A stretch of 64,000 nt of DNA from Thermococcus sp. GTDB taxonomy: Archaea; Methanobacteriota_B; Thermococci; Thermococcales; Thermococcaceae. The stretch covers positions 48,325 through 112,324 of the forward strand of contig JALTBN010000043.1 of NCBI GenBank assembly GCA_027075325.1. The letters are read 5' to 3'. The stretch's first letter is position 1, and every line of letters begins with the position of its first letter. A program made the position numbers and the translations under genes. Of this stretch, positions 24,172 to 33,018 are shown piece after piece. The notes beneath the pieces were generated by a model, which saw nothing but the letters and a program-made list of their open reading frames with translations, did not search any database and had not been told where the DNA came from.

Positions 24172-25800
24172 ATGATGAAAACGATAAAATCAGCCGGCCT
24201 GCTCCTGGTTGCACTCCTGTCCCTTTCGGTAGCTGGGTTAGCCCTGCCCAGCATAAACATAAGGGTGCAGGAAATTGGAGAGGGCTCCCAGTGGCTTGTT
24301 TCTCCCGTACTCCAGGGCTCAATATGGTTTAGCCCCGGGCTGACGAGGGGAGAACTTGTTTTTCCGGAGAATCTTTCGGCCGGAACACGAATTTATGTAT
24401 CACTTCTGGACTCTCAAGGCAACGTACTTGCATATAATTACTCAATTTCTCTCACCCAGGGTTTAAAGGCGGGGAGCGTTCTGAGGTACGGTCTTATAAA
24501 CCCAAACGGGGCCGGGAGATCAGACGTCGTCAAGGCAGTAGTGAGTCTCATCACCCCCGATTACCAGACCACGTTTTCCTCGGGCAGCATACTTATTGAG
24601 AGCAGGGAACTTGGAATGGGTATTGCAAACACCACGACCTTCTGCACTCCGATAACGATTACAGAAAACAGCGGACATAATCTTTACAACTACAGCGTCC
24701 TGATAGTCTTGGACGACAGCAGCAACAATAATAACGAGGACTGGACCGTTGACTGGAATGTCATAAATTCAACAAACCTTTACTTCACAGACGAATCCGG
24801 GGCTCCCCTCTACTTTTGGATCCAGTCCATGGACACTTCAAACAGAATAGCCTATCTGTGGGTTAAAATTCCAGAGCTCACGGCCAGTTCTTCTCGCACA
24901 GTATGCCTGAATTATGGAGTGTGGCCGAATCACTACCTTAGCTACAATGATCCGGACAGAGTTTTCCTGCTTTTTGATGATTTTGAGGGAGCCTCACTAA
25001 ACACGACAAAGTGGAACGCTCATGGTGCTCCTGCGGTGTCAAACAGTGAGTTAAGTCTAAGTAGCGGCCAGTGGGTATGGAGCAAAAAAAAGATAGCCGG
25101 CAATTCATTCCAGATTTTAATCCAATCAGTGCGACTAAGGCCTTCTCCATTCTTTATGTGGTATGTGGACAGCAAATCCCTTGCATGGGCTGAGGTCTTT
25201 AATGGCTCTTACTGGTCAGGTTTTGATGAACTTGATGTATTTAACGTTAGTTCAGGCAAATGGGGGGCTTCATATTCCGGTAATGGTAATCCCACACTTG
25301 ACACAAACAACTTAATTACAATCACTGTCCAACCTTACAGCAGCGATACAACTTTAGTGTCTATATACGAAGACTCTAACCTCATTTCACAATATCACGT
25401 TGAGAAAGAAGGTGATGAACCCATAGGGATTGGACAATGGTATTATTACAACAGAAGGGGAAGAGCACGTAGTAGAGCCTCAACCTACGACTGGATACTT
25501 GTTAGGACCTACGTTGAGTCCGAGCCTTCCGTATCGGTTGGTCTCTGGTACTATAAGCTCATCTTCTATCCCCATCCTCCAGCTTCATCAACTGTCTCCC
25601 CTGCTACCACTTTATCTCTCCGGACATCATCCCCCTCGCATCAAGAGCTAAACGATATCATGCCTGTGAGCAAGGGAGCTGTTCCAGGACTGATTTTTTG
25701 GGAAAATCAACCTAAAAGTCCCCGTTTGATTAAGAAGAACAACAAGGGAGGAAAAGAGAACAAAGTAACTGCCCTTCACGATTACTCCTGTTGCCGGTGA
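24172..25800 (+). CDS. Secreted DUF2341 domain protein, AT-rich gene
   Basis: A 542-residue exported protein. A signal peptide (basic MMKTIK, hydrophobic to about residue 26) is followed by a beta-rich domain and a DUF2341 domain (about 155-265; FTDESGAPLYFWIQS, AYLWVKIPEL), and then a concanavalin-like segment (FLLFDDFEGASLNTTKW ... GQWYYYN). Many N-x-S/T sites suggest glycosylation. The C-terminus after a Ser/Thr-rich stretch (about 470-490) has no membrane helix or CGP-CTERM signal and ends in unusual residues (HDYSCCR), so the 3' end may be truncated or frameshifted. Codons are visibly more AT-rich than in neighbours, which fits a transferred surface gene. It is convergent with galE, overlapping by 19 bases. 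Confidence 0.7.
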   Translation: MMKTIKSAGLLLVALLSLSVAGLALPSINIRVQEIGEGSQWLVSPVLQGSIWFSPGLTRGELVFPENLSAGTRIYVSLLDSQGNVLAYNYSISLTQGLKAGSVLRYGLINPNGAGRSDVVKAVVSLITPDYQTTFSSGSILIESRELGMGIANTTTFCTPITITENSGHNLYNYSVLIVLDDSSNNNNEDWTVDWNVINSTNLYFTDESGAPLYFWIQSMDTSNRIAYLWVKIPELTASSSRTVCLNYGVWPNHYLSYNDPDRVFLLFDDFEGASLNTTKWNAHGAPAVSNSELSLSSGQWVWSKKKIAGNSFQILIQSVRLRPSPFFMWYVDSKSLAWAEVFNGSYWSGFDELDVFNVSSGKWGASYSGNGNPTLDTNNLITITVQPYSSDTTLVSIYEDSNLISQYHVEKEGDEPIGIGQWYYYNRRGRARSRASTYDWILVRTYVESEPSVSVGLWYYKLIFYPHPPASSTVSPATTLSLRTSSPSHQELNDIMPVSKGAVPGLIFWENQPKSPRLIKKNNKGGKENKVTALHDYSCCR

Positions 25801-26717
25801 TTCTTGGCGTACCACTCCACCGTCTTTTTGAGTCCCTCCTCCAGCGACCACTCGGGCTCGAAGCCAAGCTTCTTGATCTCGCTTATGTCCGCGAGGCTGT
25901 GCCTTATGTCGCCGGGCCTCGGCTTGTCGAAGATTATTGAGGTGTTGGCGCCGGTTATCTCTATGATCTTGGTCGCCAGCTCAAGGATGCTCGTCTGCTT
26001 CCCGGTTGCCACGTTGAAAACCCTACCGTTCGCTTTCCTGCTCTCTGCGGTCAGGATGTTCGCCTTAACGACGTCCTTCACGTAGATGAAATCCCTCGTC
26101 TGCTTGCCATCGCCGAAGATAACTAGCGGCTCTCCAGCTAAAGCGCGGTTGATGAAGATGCTTATAACGCCGGCGTACTGGTTGGCGCTCTGTCTTGGCC
26201 CAAAGACATTGAAGTAGCGGAGGGCAACGACCGGCAGACCGTAAAGCTCGTGGAAGACCCTCAGATACTCCTCACCAGTTGCCTTCGTGACGCCGTATGG
26301 CGATAGCGGTCTTGGCCTCTCCGTCTCCTTCAGTGGGAGGTTGGGATTGTCGCCGTAGACGGCGGCGGAAGAGGCGAATACCAGCTTCCCGTGGCCATCG
26401 AGCAGTGCTTTCAGTATGTTGAGCGTGCCGATTACGTTTACCTCCTCGGTAAAAAGGGGATCGCGAACGCTTTCAACCACGCTCACCTGTGCGGCCTCGT
26501 GAAAAACGTAATCCGCGTTGCTTATCAGCTCGGCTATGCTCTGGTAGTCCCTTATGTCGGCCTTTACGAGCTTCGCCCCGGGCGGGACGTTCTCCTCCTT
26601 CCCGGTGTAGAGGTTGTCGATTACGACTACCTCGTTGTCCCTGACCAGTTCCCATGCTATGTGGGAGCCTATGAAGCCCGCACCGCCGGTAATAACGACT
26701 AACTTGTTCTTGATCAT
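25782..26717 (-). CDS. galE: UDP-glucose 4-epimerase-type extended SDR
   Basis: A 311-residue NAD-dependent nucleotide-sugar enzyme. The NAD motif GGAGFIGSHIA lies at residue 11. The catalytic residues are Ser/Thr in VFASSAAVYG near 118 and YGVTKATGE (Y-x3-K) near 142. NVFGPRQ and GDGKQTRDFIYVKDVV are sugar-nucleotide-binding signatures. It is likely UDP-galactose/UDP-N-acetylgalactosamine 4-epimerase, feeding glycosylation; dTDP-glucose dehydratase is less likely because the active-site Ser/Thr is not followed by DEVYG. Confidence 0.83.
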   Translation of the reverse strand: MIKNKLVVITGGAGFIGSHIAWELVRDNEVVVIDNLYTGKEENVPPGAKLVKADIRDYQSIAELISNADYVFHEAAQVSVVESVRDPLFTEEVNVIGTLNILKALLDGHGKLVFASSAAVYGDNPNLPLKETERPRPLSPYGVTKATGEEYLRVFHELYGLPVVALRYFNVFGPRQSANQYAGVISIFINRALAGEPLVIFGDGKQTRDFIYVKDVVKANILTAESRKANGRVFNVATGKQTSILELATKIIEITGANTSIIFDKPRPGDIRHSLADISEIKKLGFEPEWSLEEGLKKTVEWYAKNHRQQE

Positions 26718-26752
26718 AGTGAATACCCATTATCCTGAGCCCACGGTTTCTT

Positions 26753-27016
26753 TTAATATTTTCTTTTCTTCAACATTTCGAGTAAGACTTCTTTTTCGGG
26801 GAGTTCTCCCCTGTTCCTGGCCAGGTACACAAGGTCTTCCAGTACAAGTGCCAGCTTCTCAATTGAGTCCTTTGTAACGTTCCACGGGAGGGCATACCTG
26901 AATTCCACAACCTCGGCCAGGTCCTCAAGGCTCAGCTCTCCAAGTTCTCCGCCTTCTTCAGTTCTCACAATAACGGTTTTTTGATCAGGGTTGATTTCCA
27001 AGCGGACCCTAGGCAT
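26753..27016 (-). CDS. Small uncharacterised acidic protein
   Basis: An 87-residue soluble protein, MPRVRLEINPDQKTVIV. The N-terminal half looks like a two-to-three-stranded sheet and the C-terminal half is helical (EKLALVLEDLVYLARN). I do not recognise the family. The ATG at 27016 is preferred; longer in-frame starts have no binding site. It is divergent from purA. Confidence 0.6.
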   Translation of the reverse strand: MPRVRLEINPDQKTVIVRTEEGGELGELSLEDLAEVVEFRYALPWNVTKDSIEKLALVLEDLVYLARNRGELPEKEVLLEMLKKRKY

Positions 27017-27131
27017 CACACTGTAAACTTCCCGCAAAAAGATTTAACGCTTTTTGTATGTGGTTAACAAGTAAATGTTAACTTCGAAACCATTATAAAC
27101 CCCCTCTTGACTTAAATATGGGTAAGGAGCC

Positions 27132-28151
27132 ATGCCGAGCTACATCGTTGTTGGCGGTCAATGGGGAGACGAGGGCAAGGGTTCCGTTATAGCGTACCTT
27201 GCCCTGAAGGACAGGCCCGATGTGATAGCACGCGGCGGCGTCGGAACGAACGCAGGGCACAGCGTGTTTATAAACGGAAAGAAGTACGCGGTGAGGCAGC
27301 TTCCAACGGGCTTTATCCAGACCGATGCGAGGCTTCTGGTCGGTGCGGGAGTTCTCGTCGATCCGGACGTGTTTTTCCATGAACTTGAGCACCTGCGGGA
27401 CTTCAACGTGGCCGGCAGGGTCGGCATTGACGCCCGCTGTGCGATAATCGAGGAGAAGCACAAACAGCTGGACAGCACCAACAGCCACCTCCACGGGAAG
27501 ATAGGTACCACCGGAAGCGGATGCGGGCCTGCAAACGCGGACAGGGTTATGAGGACTGCGAAGCTCGCAAGGGACATCAGGGAGCTCGAACCCTACCTAA
27601 CCGACGTCGCTCAGGAAGTTAACGACGCCCTGGATGAGGGCAAGCTCGTTCTCGTTGAGGGGACGCAGGGCTTCGGATTGAGCCTCTACTACGGTAGCTA
27701 CCCCTACGTGACTTCCAAGGACACCACGGCCTCGGCGATAGCGAGCGACGTTGGAATCGGGCCGATGAGGGTGGACGATGTTATCGTCGTCTTCAAGAGC
27801 TTCCCAACGCGCGTTGGTGCCGGCCCGTTCCCGACCGAGATGAGTCAGGAGGAAGCCGAAAGCATGGGGCTCGTTGAGTATGGAACCGTCACCGGCAGGA
27901 AACGCCGCGTGGGCTGGTTCGACTTTGAGTTTGCGCGCTACTCCGCAAGGCTCAACGGGGCAACGATGATTGCTCTGACGATGCTCGACAAGTACGACAA
28001 GGATGCCTTTGGCGCCACCGACTACGACAGGCTGCCGAGAAAAGCGAAGGAGTTCGTGGAAGAGATAGAGGACAGGGTCGGAGTTCCTGTTGGCCTAATC
28101 AAGACCGGTCCGGAGCTGGAGCACATCATCGATAGAAGGGAGAACATCTAA
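27132..28151 (+). CDS. purA: Adenylosuccinate synthetase
   Basis: Catalyses IMP + aspartate + GTP to adenylosuccinate in AMP synthesis. Of 339 residues, this is the short archaeal form, about 90 residues less than the bacterial enzyme. [12 protein letters not shown] at residue 8 is the P-loop-like catalytic motif (Asp and Lys/His), [10 protein letters not shown] near 37, [13 protein letters not shown] near 127 and [21 protein letters not shown] near 180. The ATG at 27132 follows GTAAGGAGCC. The AT-rich spacer with TTATAAACCCC near 27092 is its likely promoter. Confidence 0.95.
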   Translation: MPSYIVVGGQWGDEGKGSVIAYLALKDRPDVIARGGVGTNAGHSVFINGKKYAVRQLPTGFIQTDARLLVGAGVLVDPDVFFHELEHLRDFNVAGRVGIDARCAIIEEKHKQLDSTNSHLHGKIGTTGSGCGPANADRVMRTAKLARDIRELEPYLTDVAQEVNDALDEGKLVLVEGTQGFGLSLYYGSYPYVTSKDTTASAIASDVGIGPMRVDDVIVVFKSFPTRVGAGPFPTEMSQEEAESMGLVEYGTVTGRKRRVGWFDFEFARYSARLNGATMIALTMLDKYDKDAFGATDYDRLPRKAKEFVEEIEDRVGVPVGLIKTGPELEHIIDRRENI

Positions 28152-28492
28152 CCCTCAAAGTTAAACTTCCTCCCCCCATATTTTTGCGGGTACCTCCAAT
28201 GTGCCCCGATATAAGTGTATTTTTGGTTTTTTCACGTAACATTTGACCGTTATCATCAAAGTTCTGTCCCATTGTCATATTTATTTGAAAACCCTGTCCC
28301 AATTTAATACCCCCACGCGAGGAAAAATATTTATCATTTCAGCACGCCTATGAACTATGAGGGGTGTATGATGAAACAGGACGCGCCGGTTCTCAACTTT
28401 ACATCAGAGGAACAAACTCATTGGAAAATTCTTTGAGGTTGTAAAAAAAGAAAGAGAGATGAAGAGCAGATACCGGCCGTGAGGTGGTTGAG
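28152..28492. other. Intergenic region with a short leader-like reading frame
   Basis: About 340 bases. The right part holds AAAAATATTTATC (28323-28335, TATA-like) and then a 28-codon frame from ATG 28350 (or 28368/28371) to TGA 28434, reading MNYEGCMMKQDAPVLNF and on. It has no recognisable homology. It may be a short peptide, a leader, or the start of a truncated gene. The left part shows nothing clear. Confidence 0.35.
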
Positions 28493-29572
28493 ATGAAGGT
28501 TCTGGAATACAAACCTCCCAGGACGGTGATTGGGGGAGCGATAGTTTTCATGGTCTTTGCCGTTGTTTTCTTTGTATTCACATTCCCGCTGGCAGAAATG
28601 GCGGGGGCAGACTTCCAGCTGATGTTCCTAACCTTCATGGGGTTATTCTTTGCAGTCCCGGTTATCCTCCTGCTGAGGGCTAAACGCACCAGGCGTAAGA
28701 TTTCTTTATTCATGGAGGACGCGAGCATAGGGGAGACCATGACCCTGCCACAACCCGTTCGCTACGAGGTCGGAACCTACACCTGCACCGGAGAATGGAG
28801 GGGTGGCGGGAAGAACAGGCACTACTACACGTCTCACACGTTCAGAAAAACCGAAAGCGGAGAAGGACCTGCAATAACGCTTCCCGAAGGGCCCTTCATC
28901 GTTACGGTGAAGCGAGATGACAGCGGTCTGCTGGAGTTCCCCGCCGTAAGGATACTGAGCGAACCATACAAGAACGTCCTGCTCCTTCTGATGTCTTCAG
29001 ACGGGACTGTAAACGCCTCAGGAACCGTTGAGGCCGCCACAGAAAATGACTCGGCCCAGCTTTCCATCAGAGGAGCGGGTAGATCGCTGACCGGAACAGT
29101 CTACGCAACACTTCAAAAGGCAAGGAAGGCAAAGGTGGAGATATTTCACACGGCGTGGGAGAGAAACCGCTTCAAAATAGGGGAGGGAATAACCTTCGAC
29201 TTCTCACAGGAGCTCCTGCCCGGAGAGGACACGCTCATAGTTGCATACGAGGGCTTCTCCCCAAGGGATTTCAGAATGCTAATGAGAGGTGGAGAATACA
29301 TCATGGGACACGGGACATATGGAATCCGGCTGGTCCTCGACATCCCACTCCACCCCGATGTTTCAAGTGAGGGCTCCTTTGAGGTAAGTTTAAAGGAAGA
29401 ACCAGAACAGGAAAAAGGAGAGAAAGGCGGTGAGACATGGCCTCGAATAAGGCGGCCTTCCAGCGGAGACCAGATTTCAGGGACTCCATCAGATCACCGA
29501 GAACAACATCACACTTTCAGCCCCTACCCACCACTTCCAAACAGAACCCCACCGATTAGGAAGAAAAGATAA
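28493..29572 (+). CDS. Uncharacterised membrane-anchored protein
   Basis: A 359-residue protein. Two membrane helices (about 14-36 and 44-62) are followed by basic residues and a soluble beta-rich region (about 70-315) with no motif that I know. A Cys (YTCTGEW) lies near 102. Residues after about 305 (EEPEQEKGEKGGE) become low-complexity and Pro/Arg/His-rich, as if read through a non-native 3' end. A second ATG with the binding site GGCGGTGAG lies in another frame at 29437. The start at ATG 28493 follows GAGGTGG. The function is unknown. Confidence 0.6.
   Translation: MKVLEYKPPRTVIGGAIVFMVFAVVFFVFTFPLAEMAGADFQLMFLTFMGLFFAVPVILLLRAKRTRRKISLFMEDASIGETMTLPQPVRYEVGTYTCTGEWRGGGKNRHYYTSHTFRKTESGEGPAITLPEGPFIVTVKRDDSGLLEFPAVRILSEPYKNVLLLLMSSDGTVNASGTVEAATENDSAQLSIRGAGRSLTGTVYATLQKARKAKVEIFHTAWERNRFKIGEGITFDFSQELLPGEDTLIVAYEGFSPRDFRMLMRGGEYIMGHGTYGIRLVLDIPLHPDVSSEGSFEVSLKEEPEQEKGEKGGETWPRIRRPSSGDQISGTPSDHREQHHTFSPYPPLPNRTPPIRKKR
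29437..29559 (+). CDS. Possible small or truncated reading frame overlapping the previous gene's end
   Basis: A 40-codon frame beginning MASNKAAFQRRPDFRD, with GGCGGTGAG seven bases upstream, overlaps the odd C-terminal tail of the preceding gene in another frame. Good start signals and a sudden stop suggest the beginning of a downstream gene whose remainder is lost. It is weakly supported. Confidence 0.25.
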   Translation: MASNKAAFQRRPDFRDSIRSPRTTSHFQPLPTTSKQNPTD

Positions 29573-29598
29573 AAATGCGTTCATTCCTAACGTACATT

Positions 29599-30381
29599 TC
29601 AGGTCCCCTTCGAATGCTCTATGAACCACTGCACGATTGTCCTGTGGAACTCCTCCCCCCATTCGGGGTCTTCAAAGATTTCATGGTAGGCCCCCTCAAA
29701 CTCCCTCAGGAGTTTATCATCGACTTTAAGCTCATCGAAGAGTCTCCTTGAGCCTTCAGGGGGAGTTATGAGGTCACCAGTCCCAACAAGGAGAAGAACC
29801 GGGACTTTAATCCTATCCGCCTCCTGGTGGGCTTTCTCCATGTTCTCGAAGATGCTCCTCCCGAGCTTGGCCGATACCCTGTCGTGGACGAGTGGGTCTT
29901 CCACATAGGCATTAACGGCCTCGGAGTTCCTTGATAAAAGCTCAGGCTTTATGCCGTTCGAGAGCGTCAGGCCCGGCGCAATCCTCCCGAGGAACTTCGC
30001 CAAAGCGACCATGAAGCCCGGTGTTTCAGGACTCTTCGCGAGGGCCGGTGAAGAGGCTATTACGCCTCTAATCCTCTCGCTCCTTGTCTCTGCACAGCGG
30101 ATGACGGTTAAACCGCCGAGGCTGTGGCCGAAGAGGAAGGGCTTCTCACCTAATTCTTCAATTATGTAATCGATTATTTCCATAGCCTCTTCGATGCTCG
30201 TGTGCCCCCTCTTGCCGGGGCTTTTACCGTGGCCGGGCCAGTCGAAGGTGTAGACTGCAAAGCCGGCTTCGTTCAGCATTTTTATCAGCTTTTCATAGCG
30301 ACCGCTGTGCTCGCCTAGACCGTGCACCAAGATAACCCAGCCGCGCTCTGGGGTTCCGAACTTGGCCTTGTAAACCTCCAC
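29599..30381 (-). CDS. Alpha/beta hydrolase, lysophospholipase / monoacylglycerol-lipase-like
   Basis: A 260-residue serine hydrolase. An oxyanion-hole HGLGEHSGRY lies near residue 20, the nucleophile elbow GHSLGG near 90, Asp in VGTGDLITPP near 205 and His in GAYHEIFEDPE near 234. WPGHGKSPGKRGH is typical of the monoglyceride-lipase/lysophospholipase group. GTG at 30381, seven bases after AGGTGATT, is preferred over GTG at 30390. It probably hydrolyses short or medium acyl esters in the cytoplasm. Confidence 0.83.
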   Translation of the reverse strand: MEVYKAKFGTPERGWVILVHGLGEHSGRYEKLIKMLNEAGFAVYTFDWPGHGKSPGKRGHTSIEEAMEIIDYIIEELGEKPFLFGHSLGGLTVIRCAETRSERIRGVIASSPALAKSPETPGFMVALAKFLGRIAPGLTLSNGIKPELLSRNSEAVNAYVEDPLVHDRVSAKLGRSIFENMEKAHQEADRIKVPVLLLVGTGDLITPPEGSRRLFDELKVDDKLLREFEGAYHEIFEDPEWGEEFHRTIVQWFIEHSKGT

Positions 30382-30447
30382 GACAATCACCTGGCCATAG
30401 AATAAATGAGAAGATGATTTAACACTTTCTTATGCTGGATACTAAAA

Positions 30448-31107
30448 TTAGGGGGAGAACGGGCTCTCCTTAATCTTTTCGTTGGCAAATGCAACGATCT
30501 TTTTGATGTCTTCCTCAATGGTGTCGGGTTCCGGCTTCATGAAGACGTAGAAGACGTTGGTCTTTGGCGTCAGGGAGACATGTTTTATGTTCTTGACCTT
30601 TGAGAGTCCTTCCACTAGGCTTTTCAGGAGTTCAACATCCCGCCTCTTTTCAAAGAGTGCCTCGTATTTGATCCCATTGATTTCCACGACCTCCCTCTGA
30701 AGCAGCTCCTCTCCCTCGATGCCCGGTTTAAACCTGTAGTATCCCTTCTGAATCAGGTGGGCCTCGCGCTTTATCTGAGCAAAGGGCCTTACAACCACGT
30801 ACAGCTTGTCGTGTCTGCTGACAAAGAGGGATATCGGGAAGTAGAGGATGCTGTGCCTTGGAAGGAGCGTGAGGGTGTACTCAAACTTCCTTATGTTTTC
30901 CCTGTTGACCTTGTACTTCGCCCTGAACCCTATGTATCCCCCAAGCCACACGTAGTCCTTGTCTTCAGGTTTTACAACCTCCTCAATCGACCGCAGATAG
31001 TGCTGCATCAGCTGGAGATTGAGCTTTCTCCCCTTGTAAAACTGGATGGATGAAATACCTGCAAGCACCATTATGGCCAGCAACAGTCCGGATGTCACCG
31101 TTACCAT
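30448..31107 (-). CDS. Membrane-anchored uncharacterised protein, last gene of the cstA-arsA operon
   Basis: A 219-residue protein with one N-terminal membrane helix (about 4-22) and a basic stretch (YKGRKLNLQ), so the rest is probably cytosolic. The soluble part (about 40-215) is mixed alpha/beta: DKDYVWLGGYIGFRAKYKV, RHDKLYVVVRPFAQIKRE. I recognise no family. It starts six bases after the DUF59 gene with the binding site GAGGAGTGA, so it belongs to the operon. An anchor for the ATPase module is a guess from position. Confidence 0.65.
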   Translation of the reverse strand: MVTVTSGLLLAIMVLAGISSIQFYKGRKLNLQLMQHYLRSIEEVVKPEDKDYVWLGGYIGFRAKYKVNRENIRKFEYTLTLLPRHSILYFPISLFVSRHDKLYVVVRPFAQIKREAHLIQKGYYRFKPGIEGEELLQREVVEINGIKYEALFEKRRDVELLKSLVEGLSKVKNIKHVSLTPKTNVFYVFMKPEPDTIEEDIKKIVAFANEKIKESPFSP

Positions 31108-31113
31108 TCTCTA

Positions 31114-31416
31114 TCACTCCTCTATTGGATAGTACCTCTGGAGGGTCGTGGAATCGACCACTTCAATCTCAGGGAACTCATCCTCTAAAACCTTTACTAC
31201 TTCCCTTACAATATGGGCATAAACAGCCCACCCGATTGCCATCTCAAAGGGATGGGGCGAGCCGCGCCTGGCGAGGTCAAGGTACACCGTGAGCCGGTTT
31301 TCATCGGGATCGTACTCCACCCTGGATACTATGCCAGCATCGACTATACTGACGTCTGAAACAGGCTCTTTCACGCCCTTTAAGAGTTCCAGGGCCTTTC
31401 TTTCACTCTCCAACAA
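31114..31416 (-). CDS. DUF59/MIP18-like protein
   Basis: A protein of about 100 residues. KGVKEPVSDVSIVDAGIVSRVEY resembles the opening of the DUF59 (MIP18/SufT) fold, V-x-D-P-E-x-x-x-x-I-V-x-x-G-x-V, but the usual Asp-Pro is EPVSDVS. DUF59 proteins act with P-loop ATPases in iron-sulfur delivery. The frame opens earlier inside arsA; TTG at 31416 or 31413 follows GGTGGGGGAGC and is the likely start. It overlaps the arsA 3' end by about 14 bases. The family match is moderate. Confidence 0.62.
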   Translation of the reverse strand: MLESERKALELLKGVKEPVSDVSIVDAGIVSRVEYDPDENRLTVYLDLARRGSPHPFEMAIGWAVYAHIVREVVKVLEDEFPEIEVVDSTTLQRYYPIEE

Positions 31417-32395
31417 TGAGCTCCCCCACCTTCCGAAGCTTGTCAATTCCCCTCGGCTCCTCTTCGAACATTGATATCTTCAACACATCGATATCCTTAA
31501 AGCGCTTCCCTATCTCCCCTAAAACCTTTTTCTGGGCCTCCATCTTGACCCGTATCTTTGGAACTTCCTCCTCAAGCTCAATCACCTTGTTTACCACTAT
31601 AAGGGTCATGGGGATCCTGAACTTCCTGAGGGACTCGTGAGCCCGCTCGGTTTCATAAAGCGGCAGCATCTCCGGGTTCATAACGGCAATGACGCTGGTC
31701 TTGTTTGGATCCGTGACTATAGAGTTCACAAACTCTATCTCCTTCCTGTACTCAACGAGCTCCTTCATTACCGGATCCTCCTCCGCAGTGCTCGGTAGCC
31801 TGTACTCCTTCCCTTCGAGGATGAACTTCCTCTCGCCCTGAACCTTCTCTATCATGCTCCTCCTCTCGAGTATCTTCATCCGCAACTCCATCAGCTTCTC
31901 CACCCACACGAGGGAGACCCTGGGGAGTGCCAGAACGCGAAGGGTAAGCCCAGTTGGAGGGGTGTCAAAGATTATCACGTCCCACTTCTCACCCTCCTTT
32001 AGGATGTCCCTAATTGCATCGAGAGTTGCATACTCCTCTATACCGGGCGAGAAGCTCAGCACTTCAAAGTACTTCTCAAGGTTGATGACGGTCAGGTAGC
32101 GGTACATATGCTTAAGGCTCTCCTCAAGGTGCTTGAGATAGGATTTTATCAGCTTCTCCATGTCCAGCTCCATTGCGTAGAGGTTCTCCATGAGCTGCTT
32201 TGGCCTGTCGTTGAGCTCCGTCAGGAAGACGTCCCCGAGGTTGTGAGCCGGGTCCAGTGAGACTATTAGAGTTTTGTATCCCCTCTCCGCCAGGGCTATC
32301 GATGTGGCGGCCGAGCTAGTTGTCTTGCCAACACCTCCTTTTCCTATGAAAAACAGAACCCTAAAACCCTCCCTGGGTACCAGGTATTCCCTCAT
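31403..32395 (-). CDS. ArsA/Get3-family ATPase
   Basis: A 330-residue single-domain deviant-Walker ATPase. GKGGVGKTTSSAA near residue 18 has the signature lysine, SLDPAHNLGDVF near 46 is switch I, and IIFDTPPTGLTLRVLALP near 145 is the switch II/A-loop typical of ArsA/Get3. NKVIELEEEVP follows near 265. No CxxC zinc site of eukaryotic Get3 is visible. Get3-type proteins deliver tail-anchored membrane proteins, while ArsA energises a transporter. Here it is the centre of an operon beginning with cstA, so a transporter-linked role is attractive but unproven. Confidence 0.85.
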   Translation of the reverse strand: MREYLVPREGFRVLFFIGKGGVGKTTSSAATSIALAERGYKTLIVSLDPAHNLGDVFLTELNDRPKQLMENLYAMELDMEKLIKSYLKHLEESLKHMYRYLTVINLEKYFEVLSFSPGIEEYATLDAIRDILKEGEKWDVIIFDTPPTGLTLRVLALPRVSLVWVEKLMELRMKILERRSMIEKVQGERKFILEGKEYRLPSTAEEDPVMKELVEYRKEIEFVNSIVTDPNKTSVIAVMNPEMLPLYETERAHESLRKFRIPMTLIVVNKVIELEEEVPKIRVKMEAQKKVLGEIGKRFKDIDVLKISMFEEEPRGIDKLRKVGELIVGE

Positions 32396-32408
32396 TCCCT
32401 ATCCCCCC

Positions 32409-32690
32409 TCAGTCTATATCAAACATCCCGGCTATCTCCCCGAAGATGTCATCCATGTTGATGGCCCTTCTGTTCATGACGTACACCTCCCTGGCCATGT
32501 GGGGCATGAGACGCAGAACCAGAGTCGTTGGAGGGCTTGGGATGCCTATAAAAGAGCCCATCAGGATGAGCGCGAAGACGTTCTCAAGCTCCCTCTCTTC
32601 AAACTCAATGTACTCAGTTGATTGGTCCTTAAAAGAGCCCCCGAACCCTCTGAGGAATGCCTTAATGTCCTCCACCACCTTTTTCACCAT
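32409..32690 (-). CDS. Small partner protein of the cstA-arsA operon (paralog 2)
   Basis: A 93-residue soluble helical protein. Its core ELENVFALILMGSFIGIPSP near residue 34, then RLMPHMAREVYVM, is clearly paralogous to the next gene upstream. It lies 4 bases after that gene and 13 before arsA. From memory it resembles the small proteins next to CstA in actinobacteria ('cory-CC-star'), though the C-terminal Cys-Cys is absent. The function is unknown. Confidence 0.7.
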   Translation of the reverse strand: MVKKVVEDIKAFLRGFGGSFKDQSTEYIEFEERELENVFALILMGSFIGIPSPPTTLVLRLMPHMAREVYVMNRRAINMDDIFGEIAGMFDID

Positions 32691-32694
32691 GGTA

Positions 32695-32982
32695 TCACAC
32701 CCCTATCCATCCAGTTTTGAGAGAGACCCCTTTAACGCTCTTCTCTTCCATCACATAAAGCTCTCTGATTACATGGGGAAGGAGACGGTAGCTGAGTTCA
32801 CCTGGAGGATGGGGAAAGCCCACGTAATCCCCAAACAGGATGAGCGCGAAGACGTTCTCAAGCTCTTCCTCCTCCCACTTGATTCCCTGGAGGTAATACT
32901 CCTCAAACCCCCTGTGGAACTCCCACAGGAAAGTCAGGGGAAGTTTGAGTTTCGAGAAAATTTTCATAAGCTCCTCTCTCAT
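32695..32982 (-). CDS. Small partner protein of the cstA-arsA operon (paralog 1)
   Basis: A 95-residue soluble protein. An aromatic N-terminal helix (FLWEFHRGFEEYYLQG) is followed by the core ELENVFALILFGDYVGFPHP and RLLPHVIRELYVM shared with its paralog. No signal or membrane helix is present, although the core is hydrophobic enough to bind a membrane protein. It lies 36 bases after cstA. Such a conserved D/E-x-F-x-L-x-F-x-x-x-x-G-x-P-x-P core next to a CstA transporter suggests a transporter-associated subunit (inference). Confidence 0.7.
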   Translation of the reverse strand: MREELMKIFSKLKLPLTFLWEFHRGFEEYYLQGIKWEEEELENVFALILFGDYVGFPHPPGELSYRLLPHVIRELYVMEEKSVKGVSLKTGWIGV

Positions 32983-33018
32983 GCCATCACCCCTAAAATG
33001 TATAAAAAGGGAAAGAAC

